Positions 30,134-40,200 of a DNA stretch of 64,000 nt are shown here, piece by piece. The translations under genes were made by a program, and so were the position numbers. The notes under the pieces are model-generated. The model did no database searches. It worked only from the letters and a program-made list of their open reading frames with translations, and was not told where the DNA came from. The stretch's first letter is position 1; each line of letters opens with the position of its first letter. Source of the stretch: Aptenodytes patagonicus (taxonomy: Eukaryota > Chordata > Aves > Sphenisciformes > Spheniscidae). The stretch lies in contig NC_134954.1 in assembly GCF_965638725.1 (NCBI RefSeq), positions 1 through 64,000 of the forward strand, written 5' to 3'.

Positions 30134-32490
30134 TAACGCTAATCAGCGCATGCGCGGCTTCTGAGCTGCAGTACCGGCTTTTGGTCGCCGGGCGGCAGCA
30201 CCGAGCGCGGCATAACGCTCAAATTCGCATGCGCGGCTTCTGAGCTGCAGTACCGGCTTTTGGTCGCCGGGCGGCAGCAGCGAGCGCGGTTTAACGCTCA
30301 AATTCGCATGCGCGGCTTCTGAGCTGCAGTACCGGCTTTTGGTCGCCGGGCGGCAGCAGCGAGCGCGGCATAACGCTAATCTGCGCATGCGCGGCTTCTG
30401 AGCTGCAGTACCGCATTTTTATCGCCGGGCAGCAGCAGCGAGCGCGGTGTAACACTCCACCGCGCATGCGCGGCGTCCGTCCTGCAGTACCGTCTTCTGG
30501 TCGCCGGGCGGCAGCAGCGAGCGCGGCATAAGGCTAATCAGCGCATGCGCGGCGCTTGAGCGGCAGTACCGCATTTTGGTCGCCGGGCGGCAGCAGCGAG
30601 CGCGGCATAACGCCAATCAGCGCATGCGCAGCTTCTGAGCTGCAGTACCGGCTTTTGGTCGCCGGGCGGCAGCAGCGAGCGCGGTTTAACGCCAATCAGC
30701 GCATGCGCGGCTTCTGAGCTGCAGTACCGGCTTTTGGTCGCCGGGCGGCAGCAGCGAGCGCGGCATAACGCTAATCAGCGCATGCGCGGCTTCTGAGCTG
30801 CAGTACCGGCTTTTGGTCGCCGGGCGGCAGCAGCGAGCGCGGCATAACGCTAATCAGCGCATGCGCGGCTTCTGAGCTGCAGTACCGGCTTTTGGTCGCC
30901 GGGCGGCAGCACCGAGCGCGATTTAACGCTCAAATTCGCATGCGCGGCTTCTGAGCTGCAGTACCGGCTTTTGGTCGCCGGGCGGCAGCAGCGAGCGCGG
31001 TTTAACGCTAATCGGCGCATGCGCGGCTTCTGAGCTGCAGTACCGAATCTTGGTCGCCGGGCGGCAGCAGCGAGCGCGGTTTAACGCTCAAATTCGCATG
31101 CGCGGCTTCTGAGCTGCAGTACCGGCTTTTGGTCGCCGGGCGGCAGCAGCGAGCGCGGTTTAACGCCAATCAGCGCATGCGCGGCTTTTGAGCTGCAGTA
31201 CCGGCTTTTGATCGCCGGGCGGCAGCACCGAGCGCGGTTTAACGCTCAAATTCGCATGCGCGGCTTCTGAGCTGCAGTACCGGCTTTTGGTCGCCGGGCG
31301 GCAGCAGCGAGCGCGGCATAACGCTAATCAGCGCATGCGCGGCTTCTGAGCTGCAGTACCGCATTTTGATCGCCGGGCGGCAGCACCGAGCGCGGCATAA
31401 CGCTAATCAGCGCATGCGCGGCTTCTGAGCTGCAGTACCGGCTTTTGGTCGCCGGGCGGCAGCAGCGAGCGCGGCATAACGCTAATCAGCGCATGCGCGG
31501 CTTCTGAGCTGCAGTACCGGCTTTTGGTCGCCGGGCGGCAGCAGCGAGCGCGGTTTAACGCCAATCAGCGCATGCGCAGCGTCCGCCCTGCAGTACCGGC
31601 TTTTGGTCGCCGGGCGGCAGCACCGAGCGCGGCATAACGCTAATCAGCGCATGCGCGGCTTCTGAGCTGCAGTACCGGCTTTTGGTCGCCGGGCGGCAGC
31701 AGCGAGCGCGGTTTAACGCCAATGAGCGCATGCGCAGCGTCCGTCCTGCAGTACCGGCTTTTGGTCGCCGGGCGGCAGCACCGAGCGCGGCATAACGCTA
31801 ATCAGCGCATGCGCGGCGCTTGAGCTGCAGTACCGGCTTTTGGTCGCCGGGCGGCAGCAGCGAGCGCGGCATAACGCTAATCAGCGCATGCGCGGCTTCT
31901 GAGCTGCAGTACCGGCTTTCATCGCCGGGCGGCAGCAGCGAGCGCGGCATAACGCTAATCAGCGCATGCGCGGCTTCTGAGCTGCAGTACCGGCTTTTGG
32001 TCGCCGGGCGGCAGCAGCGAGCGCGGCATAAGGCTAATCAGCGCATGCGCGGCTTCTGAGCTGCAGTACCGCGTTTTGATCACCGGGCGGCAGCAGCGAG
32101 GGCGCTTTACACCACACCGCGTATGAGCGACGTCCATCCTGCAATACCGCATTTTGATCGCCGGGCGGCAGTAGCGAGCCCGGCGTAGCGCTAAAATGCG
32201 CATGCGCGGTGATTGAGCTGTAGTACCAGCTTTTGATCGCCGGGCGGCAGCAGAGAGTACGGCGTAACTCCCCTCCACTCATGAGCTGCGACCGTTCTGC
32301 AGTACCGAATTTGATCGCCGGGCGGCAGCAGCGAGCGCCGTGTAACACCCCTCCACCCATGGGCTGCGACCGTGCTGCAGTACCGGCTTTTGATCGCCCG
32401 GCGGCAGCAGCGAGCGCGGCGTAAAGCTCAACTGCGCATGCGCGGCGCTGGAGCGGCAGTACCGCATTTCGGTCGCAGGGCGGCAGCAGC
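30134..32490 (+). repeat. ~78-bp tandem array of NRF1-like and CTCF-like sites, array 2 (about 30 units)
   Basis: I count 30 GCAGTACC-type landmarks from 30,167 to about 32,452, a mean period of about 79 bp. A typical unit reads GCGCATGCGCGGCTTCTGAG, CTGCAGTACC, GGCTTT, TGGTCGCCGGGCGGCAGCAG, CGAGCGCGGCATAACGCTAA. The NRF1-type palindrome and the two-part CTCF-like site recur in every unit in one orientation. The core departs from the best CTCF consensus at two positions (CCGGGCGG rather than CCAGGKGG) and carries CpGs. Units differ by variable ends (CATAACGCTAATCAG, TTTAACGCTCAAATT, TTTAACGCCAATCAG) that are mixed along the array. Confidence 0.82.
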
Positions 32491-32589
32491 CAGGTTAGAG
32501 GCACGCGCTCTCGAGATGCAGCCGCACGGCTTATCGGGGACAGGGCGCAGCGGGAAGCCCGCAGAAAACCGCGCGAAACCGGCAACAAA

Positions 32590-32830
32590 ACTACACCTCG
32601 TGCCGCGCCGCGGGGGCCGCGGCGGTAGCAAGGACTACGCCGCGCCGCACGCGCCTGAGAGCCATGTGGTTGCCCGGCAGCCACGTACGCGAAAACTACA
32701 CCTCCCGGCATGCACCGGCAGAGACCGGCCGGCCGCCGAGTGACGGAGGACTACACCTCCCGGCATGCTCCGGAGAGCCAACATGGCTGACCGGAAGCCC
32801 CCTGCCCTAGGACTACAGCTCCCGGCATGC
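32590..32830. promoter_or_regulatory. ZNF143/STAF-type site cluster with YY1 and ETS-like motifs, copy 2
   Basis: ACTACACCTCCCGGCATGC at 32,695 and 32,750 and ACTACAGCTCCCGGCATGC at 32,812, with weaker versions at 32,590 and 32,633. A YY1-like AACATGGCTGACCGGAAG lies at about 32,779 and another ACCCGGAAG at about 32,897. It is collinear with the cluster at 18,634-18,880. Confidence 0.7.
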
Positions 32831-33326
32831 CGCGGGAGGCAGCCGTCCCCCCCTCTCTGCCCCTGCGGGGACACCGTTCTCCCCCGCCGATGCACCCGGA
32901 AGCTCCACCGAGCCCCCAGCGGAGCCCCGCGCGGCCCCGGGCAGCCAGCGCCGCCCTGCTCCTACACGGCGCGGCCCCCCCGCCGGCCTCGCCGCCCCCC
33001 CTCGGTCGCCGCCCACTCCGCCCCTCCCTTGGCTCACACGGGCCCTTCCACAGCCACCCGGGGCGCAGCAGCCCCACCACCATCCCCACAGCCTGCAGCT
33101 ACTCTGGCAACACAGCCCCTTTAAAGGGAGGGGCCGTCGCCATCAGCCTCGCTGCCCGCACCTGGGGCTCCTCCGGCCCCAGCCCACAGCTGGAGCCCAG
33201 CAGGAACAGGGGGCCGTCGCCCGAACCCCACAGTGCGCCACCTCCTCCCATGGGCTCCATCACAGCCCCTCACCCGGTGCAAAGGAAGTGCAAACGCAGC
33301 CGTGCGGGCAAAGAAGACGAGGAATG

Positions 33327-33332
33327 TTTATT
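33327..33332 (-). terminator. Minus-strand AATAAA signal, long module 2
   Basis: The minus strand reads GTGACTGAATAAACATTCCT, the most mRNA-like of the five 3' ends. It lies about 80 nt downstream of the TGA at 33,416. Confidence 0.6.
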
Positions 33333-33413
33333 CAGTCACACACATAACAAGTCCCGGGAGCGAGTCTGCTCCAGGGCTTGGAGCCTCCGACACTCCCCCT
33401 GCCCGGGGACACC

Positions 33414-33543
33414 TCAGCAGTTGTTCCCGGAGCCACGCTCGTCAGTCCAGCGGGGAATGGACAGGCGGTCGGTCACCTCCTGGAGTGATAGGCTGCTGGG
33501 CAGAGGTGGAAGTCGCCAAAAATGAGGAGCAGGGCGCAGGACA
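33414..33543 (-). other. Candidate terminal exon, coding part
   Basis: On the minus strand TTTTCTCTTCTAG is a good acceptor (exon starts at 33,543) and CTCCAG before 33,479 is an inner one. The conserved frame reads PPLPSSLSLQEV, then TDRLSIPRWTDERGSGNNC and TGA (33,416-33,414). Relative to 19,479-19,570 there are 28 extra bases between the outer acceptor and the conserved frame. In this copy only the inner acceptor, or an exon of another phase, would read it. The pattern of differences looks like amino-acid-level tolerance, but two copies are too few to claim selection. Confidence 0.42.
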
Positions 33544-35265
33544 CTAGAAGAGAAAAGTGGCAGCCTGTTGGACAGAGGGGGTGTAGCGAGAAAGCATGAG
33601 GCAGGGAACGGGACAGTGAGAGAAAGATGGGGACAAGGAGCCCGACAGAGATGGAGAAAGAAGCAACAGGGAGAGAGGAAGGGAGTCAGCAGAAAGAGGG
33701 AGAAGGAGCAGGACAGAGACCGATAAAGAAGGGTGGGGAGCAGGATGGAGATGCAGAAAAAAATGGGGATGGGCAGCATGACAGAGAAGGAGGAAAAAAG
33801 AACAGGGGCAGGGAGCCAGGACAGCGAACGATGGAGGGAAGGGGTAGGGCGAGGGGAACAACACAAAACAAACCACATGGCTACATGCTACAGGGCAGAG
33901 AGGGAAGAATTAAGAAACAGAGACAGGGAGCCGGAAAAAAGAGAGCTGGAGAGCAAAAGGAATAACAATGTGTACAGAAAGAAGAGGGGAATTCTAAAAT
34001 AGGGTCGTGGGGGAGCCAGAGACAGTGAGATGGAGAAAGGACAAAAGCGACAGGCTACAGGGCGGACAGGGAGGAATTAACGAATAGGGACAGAGAGCTG
34101 GCCAGAGAGAGACAGAGAAAGGCAAAAGATCGCACGGGCGACAGGGCAGAGAGGGAGGAATTAGAAAACCAGGGACAGGGAGCCGGACAGAGACAGAGGC
34201 AGAAATAAAATGGGAAAAAGAGATGGGCCACAGGGCAGAGAGGGAGGAATTGATAAATAGGGACAGGGGACCAGACAGAGCACAATCACGATGGAGAACA
34301 GAAAAAAATAATGGTGGGCTACAGGGAAGAGGGAGGAATTAAAGAACAGGGACTGGGAGCTGGACAGAGAGACATGGAGAAAGAAAAAAAAAAAAACAGC
34401 GATGGACTACAAGATGGATAGGGGAGAAATAAAAAATAGCAGCAGGGAGACGGACAAAGAGAGATGGAGAAAGACAAACAAATAGCGTGGGGCTATGGGA
34501 CAGAGAACGTGGAATTAAAACATGGAGAGCAGGAGCCAGACAGAGAGACCAAGGGAAAAGTCCAGACAGGCTACAGGGGGCAGAGGGAGGAATGAAAAAC
34601 TGGGGACAGGGAGGTGGACAGAGAGAGATGGAGAATTGCAAAAATAGCGGCAGGGTACAGGGCGGAGAGGAAGAGTTAAAAAATGGGAGCAGTGAGATGG
34701 ATGGAGAGGGAGGGAGAAAGGAAAGACGCTATGGGCAACATGGCAGAGAGGGAGGAATGAAGAAAGTGGGACAGGGAGCCAGACAAACCGAGACAGGGAA
34801 AGACTACTATAGCAACGGGCTAGGGGGCACACAGGGAAGACTTAGGAAAACCGGGACAGGGAACAAGACAGAGTGACATGGAGAAAGGACAAAATAGCGA
34901 TGGGCGACAGGACAGAGGGAGGAATTCAAAATGAGGGGCAGGGAGCAGGATAAAAAGAGATGGAGAAAGAAATAGACTCGCGATGTGCTACAGGGCTGAG
35001 AAGGAAGACCTTGAACAACAGGGAAAAGGAGCCAGACGGAGAGAGACAGAGACAGCAGAAATACCGATGGGCTACAGGACAGAGAGGGAGTAATGCAAAA
35101 ATTGTGGCCGGGAGCTGAACAGAGAGAGACTGAGAAGGAAAAAATAGCCATGGGCTACAGGGCAGAGAGAGAGGGAGGACCTAAAACATGGGGACAGGGA
35201 GCTGCTCAGAGCGAGATGGAGAAAGGAGGTACAGGGGAGCAAAAAAAAAAAAAAAAAAATTGCAG
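33543..35265. repeat. GA array II, second copy
   Basis: Collinear with the start of 19,570-22,320 (GTGGCAGCCTGTTGGACAG, then GGAATTCTAAAATAGGGTCG and GGGACAGAGAGCTGGCCAGA). Units of about 86 bp are clear, with landmarks near 34,088, 34,173, 34,260 and 34,348. It ends in an A-run of 21 or so at about 35,240-35,260. Confidence 0.88.
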
Positions 35266-35535
35266 CAGTGTGGGAAAGAGAGGGGGCCAGGGGATGGGCA
35301 GGGAAGGACCGGGATGCAGAAGAGGGGCGACAGGGCCCTGAGGGCCCAGGACTCACCGCAGCTCTCACTCTGGGCGCTGCCAGGAGAATTTGCCAGTTCA
35401 GATGCTTCTTTCTCCTGCTCTCATCCCTCCCTCTTCTGTAACTCCGGTCGCTTGGCTGTCCTCCACCTAAGAGAACACGTGGGTATCTTACAGCTCTTAT
35501 GAGATGAAGCTTCCTAGACACGTAGCCTTACACAC
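35265..35535 (-). repeat. Truncated short GC-rich module 3
   Basis: Only the exon B part of a module remains. The sequence follows the other modules to CGTAGCCTTACACACTACAC and then jumps to GACAGGGAGAAAGAGAAAG, which corresponds to a point inside array I (about 12,690). A deletion of the rest of the short module and the first part of array I explains this. Confidence 0.82.
35357..35466 (-). other. Candidate exon B (110 nt), intact frame
   Basis: Both borders are intact on the minus strand (CTCTTAG and GTGAGTCC) and the 37-codon frame is open: GGGQPSDRSYRRGRDESRR, then KKHLNWQILLAAPRVRAA. It lies upstream, in transcript sense, of the terminal exon at 33,543 with which it is in phase if the inner acceptor is used. 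This is the best-preserved exon B/terminal exon pair in the window. Confidence 0.42.
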
Positions 35536-37976
35536 TACACGTAGGACAGGGAGAAAGAGAAAGAAAATAATGAGCAGGGAGCAGAACAGATGGATAGGGA
35601 GAGAAATTGAATGAGAGGAATAAAGAAGCGGGAGGGAGAGAAAACAATAGGGAACAAGCCAGAGGAATTGAGGAAAAAAGAGAGACAGACAGATCAGGAC
35701 AAAGAGATGGAGAAAGAAAAACCAGTGCTGGGCTGCAGGATGAGAAAAAAAGCCAGGGAGCAGGACAGAGGGGAATAATGGGACAGTGAAGCTGGGCAGG
35801 GGGATATAGCAAGAAACGATGGGACAGGCAGTGGTATGGAGATATACAGACAAAAAGTTAGAGGGAGGATGGAGGACAGAGAGAATAAGGGAAAAGGCAC
35901 AGGGAGCGGGGCAGAGATGGAGAAAGAAACATCAGAGACAGAGGAAGGAAGAGAGTGACAGGACAGAAAAAGAAAAAAAAAGTAATGGGTAGCAGGCCAG
36001 AGGGACAAGGATAGACAGGAGGAAGGACAGAGCGATATAGAAAACAGGTGAGGGACAGGGAGTCAGAAAGTGGGATACTGCAAAAGAGAGAGGGACAGGG
36101 AGCAGGATGCTGAGATAGAGAGCCAATGAGAGCAACAGAGAGAATGACAGAGAGGTGGAGCACGAGAGAAAACAGGGACAGAGAGCAGGACAGAGAAGTG
36201 AAGCAATAAATAACAGGGCCAGGGAGCAGGACACAGGAAGAGAGACAGAGAGAGAGGGACAGGTAAGACAACAGAGAATTGGAGAAAGAAAGGAAAGGGA
36301 ACAGCACAGAGGGTCACAGAGGAAAAGAGAGGGATGGCAGAAAGAGAAAAAGAAGACAAGGGAAAAGGACTGAGGAGCAGAGAGGAAAAGGTACAGGGAA
36401 AAGGACAGGGATAGAGAAAACAAAGAAAGACTGGAGGCAGAGCAAAGGGAAAGATTGACAAGGACAGGGATAGAGAAAACAAAGAAAGACTGGAGGCAGA
36501 GCAAAGGGAAAGATTGACAAGGACAGGGAGCAGGACAAAGGGAAGGAGAAGGAAGAAATAGTGATGGGCAGCAGGATAGAGGAAAAGAGAGAAAAAAAGA
36601 GCATGAAGAGCAAGAGAAGGAGAATGACAGAGGGATGTAGAGAGAAAGACCAGGACACGTAAAAGGGGGAGGTGGGGGGACACACATCAGAAGGGTAGAA
36701 AGAAAAAGAGAGGGATGGGGAGCAAGACAGTGTGAGAGGAAGGGAGGCAGGCAGTGGGATGCAAGGATACAGAAAAACAGAGGTACAGGGAAGAGGAAAG
36801 AATGACAGAGAGAGAAAGGGGAGGATGGGGAGCAGGAGAGAGACAGAGAATGAAAAATGCGATGGGCAGAAGAACAGAAATACAGAGAATTAAAAAAGTA
36901 CTTCTAGGGAGCAGGACAGAGGGATAGAGCAAGAAGAAAAAAAATCAACAGGGAGAAGGATGGGTAACACACAGCAGGACACTGGGGGAGTGAGAGGGAG
37001 GGGACACAGAGCAGGACAGAGGTATGAAGAGAGAAAAAAAAATAGGGACAGGAAGAAAAGCAGAGTAACCAAGAGGGGAAGAAGAACCAGAAAGGGAACT
37101 GGACAGAGATGCGCAGCAGGACAGAGAGATGGAGGAAGAAAAAACAGGGACAGAGAGACAGAGAGGCAAAGAGGGACGGGGACCAGGACAGTGGGATATA
37201 AACAGGGAGGGACAGGGAGCAGGACACAAGATTGCAGAGAGAGAGAATAGGGAAGTGGAAGGAATGACAGAGAGAAAAAGAGAGGGGCGGGGAGCAGGTC
37301 AGAGAGCTGGAGAACGAAAAAGTACTGCTGGGGAGCAGGACAGGAGGATAGAGCCGAAAGAGATAATGCAGACAGCAAAAACAATGATAGGCAACAGGAC
37401 AGAGATTGACAGAGAAGTAAGGGACAGGGAGCAGGACAGAGGAATGGAAGGAAAAAGTACTGATGAGCAACAGGACAAAGGGATGCAGAGGAAAAGAAGG
37501 AGGGAAAAGGAAGGAGGGGGAGAGAGAGAAAGATGGGGATAGAGCACAGGACATGGAGAGACCACAAGCAGGGCAAGGAACAGGACAGAGGGACTGGGGA
37601 TGGGGGAGGGGGGGAGACAGATGCAGATTAAGACAAAGAGATGGAGAAGGAAAAAAAAAACGATGACAGGCTGCTGGACAGAGATGGAGGAAGAAAAATC
37701 AGGGCCAGAGTAGGGAAGAGAGAAAGGAAAAGAGGGACAGCTGGCTGGATGGGGGGGATATAACCAGAAACAATGAGACAGGCAGTGGGACAGCGTGATA
37801 AAAGCAGAATAACCAGGGAGAGGAAGGAGGACAGATGGACAGTGAGAGGAAAAAAGGGGCAGGGAGCAAGACCGAGAGATGGAGGAAGAAGCATTAGGGG
37901 CAGAGGGATAGAGAGAGGGAAATACAGGTTGGAGGAAGGACAGAGAGAGAAAGAGAGTGACAGAACATTGCGCCAG
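35535..37976. repeat. GA array I, third copy, left part
   Basis: Collinear with 12,690-14,900 and 23,880-25,960. It includes a near-perfect 62-63-bp tandem duplication at about 36,405-36,530 (ACAGGGATAGAGAAAACAAA through GATTGACAAGG, twice) that the other copies have once. Confidence 0.88.
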
Positions 37977-38205
37977 GGGAGGTTTAGATTGGACATGAGG
38001 AAAAATTTCTTTACTGAAAGAGTGGTTCAACATTGGAACAGGCTGCCCAGGGAAGTGGTTGAGTCACCATCCCTGGAAGTATTTAAAAGACGTGTAGATG
38101 AGGCGCTTAGGGACATGGTTTAGTGGGCATGGTGGTGTTGGGTTGATGGTTGGACTCGATGATCTTAGAGGTCTTTTCCAACCTCAATGATTCTATGATT
38201 CTATG
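37977..38205 (+). mobile_element. CR1 LINE, 5'-truncated 3' end
   Basis: Contains the last codons of the CR1 second open reading frame (translating as [37 protein letters not shown] and then VDEALRDMV before a stop), followed by the short 3' UTR and a terminal ATTCTATGATTCTATG. This 3' end is diagnostic of avian/reptilian CR1. It sits inside a GA unit whose uninterrupted version is seen in the paralogous arrays (GACAGAACTTGGACAGAG at about 14,860). GAAC on both sides may be a short target duplication. Only about 230 bp of the element is present. Confidence 0.95.
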
Positions 38206-39945
38206 AACTCAAACAGAGAGCAGGAGAAAGAAAAAACAGTGACAAGCAGCAAGCCAGAGGCAGGGAGGCAGGGGCAAGGAAGAACAAGAGGAAGGAGAGA
38301 GGGATACAGAAAACAAGCGAGGGACAGGGAGCAAGAAAATGGGATACAGAGAAAAACAGAGGGATACGGAGCAGGACACTGGGATAGAGAGCAAGCAAGA
38401 ACAGGGAGAATGACAGGGAGATGAAGCCAGAAGAAAAACAGGGACGGAAAGCAGGACAGAGAAATGGAAAAGGAAAATTAGTGATGGGGAGCAGGACAGA
38501 GGGATGGAGAGACAATGAGAGATGCAAGGATAATGACAGAGAGGGAGAGAGGGAGGGAGGGAGGGAGGGAGGGGGAGCCGCACAGAGGTATGAAGAAAGA
38601 AAGAGAGGGATGGGGAGCAGGGCAGAGAAATGAAGAAGGAAAATACAGGGATGGGGAGCAGGACAGACGACTAGAAAGAGAAAAATAAGACAAGGGAGAA
38701 GACAGAGGAGCAGAGAGAGAAAGAAGGGTTGAAAGAAAAGGTCAGAGAGGTAGAGAAATCAAGAAAAATAGGGATGAGGAGCCGTACAGAGAGATAGAGC
38801 AAGAAAATGTTGGGTCAGTGAGCAGGACAGAGGGATAGAGAGATTGGGAGGGGAAGGAGAGGAAGAAGAAGAAAGGTCAAAGGCGGTGACAGGGCGCAGG
38901 ACACAGGCAGAGAGAGAAAAAGGACAGGGAAGAGGACAAAGGGACTGAGAAATAAAGAAAGGGTCAGAGCTGTACAAAGAGACCAAGAAGGAAAAAAAAA
39001 CAAAACAAAAAAACCAGCAATGGGCTAGAGGACAGAGGAAGAGAAAAAAGGGCCAAGAGGCAGGGCAGAGGAGGAGAGAAAGGAAGAAAGGGAGAGCCAG
39101 CTGGACAGGGAGGTATAGCAAGAAACAACTGGACATGCAGCAGGACAGAGAAATAAAGACAGAAAAAACAAAGACAGGAAGCAGGACAGAGGGACAGTGA
39201 GAGGAAACAAGGGGCAGGGAGCAGGACAGAGTTGGAGAAAGAAGCATTGGCACAGAAGGAAAGAGAAAAAAGAAAGGCAGAAAGAAGGATGAGGGATGAT
39301 AGGGGAAGAAGGATGGTGGACGATAGGGGAAAAAGAAGGACAAGGAGCAGGACGTAGATTGTAAGAGAAAGACGGGGAGCAAGACAAGGTGATCCAGAGA
39401 GAGAAAAAAGGGACAGGGAGGCAGGACAAAGTGAAAGACAGGCAAAAATAAGAGACAGGGAGCAGGACAGAGATGGAGGGGGAAAAAACAGCACTGGGCT
39501 GCAGGACAGAGATGGATTGAGAAAAAACAGTGACAGGGAGCAGGACAGAGCGACAGAGAACCAAAAAACCAAAGAGGGAACAAGACAGAGAAACAAGGGG
39601 AAAGGCAAGCAGAAGTACAGAGAAAAAGAGAGAGAGGTGAGGGGGGATAGGGAGCAGGACAGAGAGATGGAGCAAGAAAGGAAAAAAGGACAGGAGGCAG
39701 AACAAAGGGAAAGAGTGACAAGGACAGGGAGCAGGACAAAGATGGAAAAGGAAAAACCAGCGATGGGCTACAGGACGGAGACAGAGGACGAAAAAAAAGG
39801 AGGGAGAGGGAGCAGGACGAAAGCACAGAGAAAAAAAGAAAAGGCTGTAGGACAACAGGAGAAAGAGAGAGAGGAAGAGGGAGCAGGACAGAAGAACAGA
39901 GAGAAGAGGACGCGTACAGGGAAGCAAAAAAAAAAAAATCACAGC
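38206..39945. repeat. GA array I, third copy, right part
   Basis: Continues the array after the CR1, collinear with 20,720-22,300 and 25,960-28,540, and ends at an A-run and CAGCAGTGTGGGAAAGACGG before the next module. Confidence 0.88.
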
Positions 39946-39988
39946 AGTGTGGGAAAGACGGGAGGAGCAGGGAGGGCCTGGGACTCAC

Positions 39989-40108
39989 CGCAGCTCTCGG
40001 CGCTGCTGGGAGAATTTGCCAGTTCAGACGTTTCTTTCTCCTTCTCTCCTCCCTTCCTTCTCTCCTCCCTTCCTCTCCTGTAACTCCGGTCGCTTGGCTG
40101 TCCTCCAC
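39989..40108 (-). other. Candidate exon B (120 nt), frameshifted
   Basis: Splice borders are intact on the minus strand (CTCTTAG and GTGAGTCCC). A direct repeat of about 16 bp (TTCTCTCCTCCCTTCC on the + strand) and a short loss near the donor end shift the frame after GGGQPSDRSYRRGREERR. Confidence 0.36.
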
Positions 40109-40200
40109 CTAAGAGAACACACGGGTGTTTTACAGCTCTTACGAGAAGATGCTTCCTAAACACATAGCCTCACTCGCGCACTATGCTGCTGGTGACACAT

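Larger units (their letters stand above)
28545..33543 (-). repeat. Long GC-rich module 2 of the higher-order repeat
   Basis: Contains candidate exon B (28,628-28,736), exon A (28,989-29,025), ATG exon (29,715-29,754), the largest tandem-site array (30,134-32,490), the second ZNF143-type cluster (32,590-32,830) and a candidate terminal exon with AATAAA (33,327-33,543). It is about 1 kb longer than long module 1, mainly because the array is longer. Confidence 0.86.

Noticed and set aside
30134-32490. CRISPR-like regular repeat array
   Set aside because: The whole ~78-bp unit repeats without unique spacers and the DNA is vertebrate; it is a satellite.
30134-32490. Homology to human DXZ4
   Set aside because: Only the concept (tandem CTCF sites) is comparable; unit length and sequence differ and no homology is visible.
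37773-38123. A 116-codon + frame as a host gene
   Set aside because: Its second half is the C-terminus of the CR1 ORF2 protein and its first half is GA satellite.
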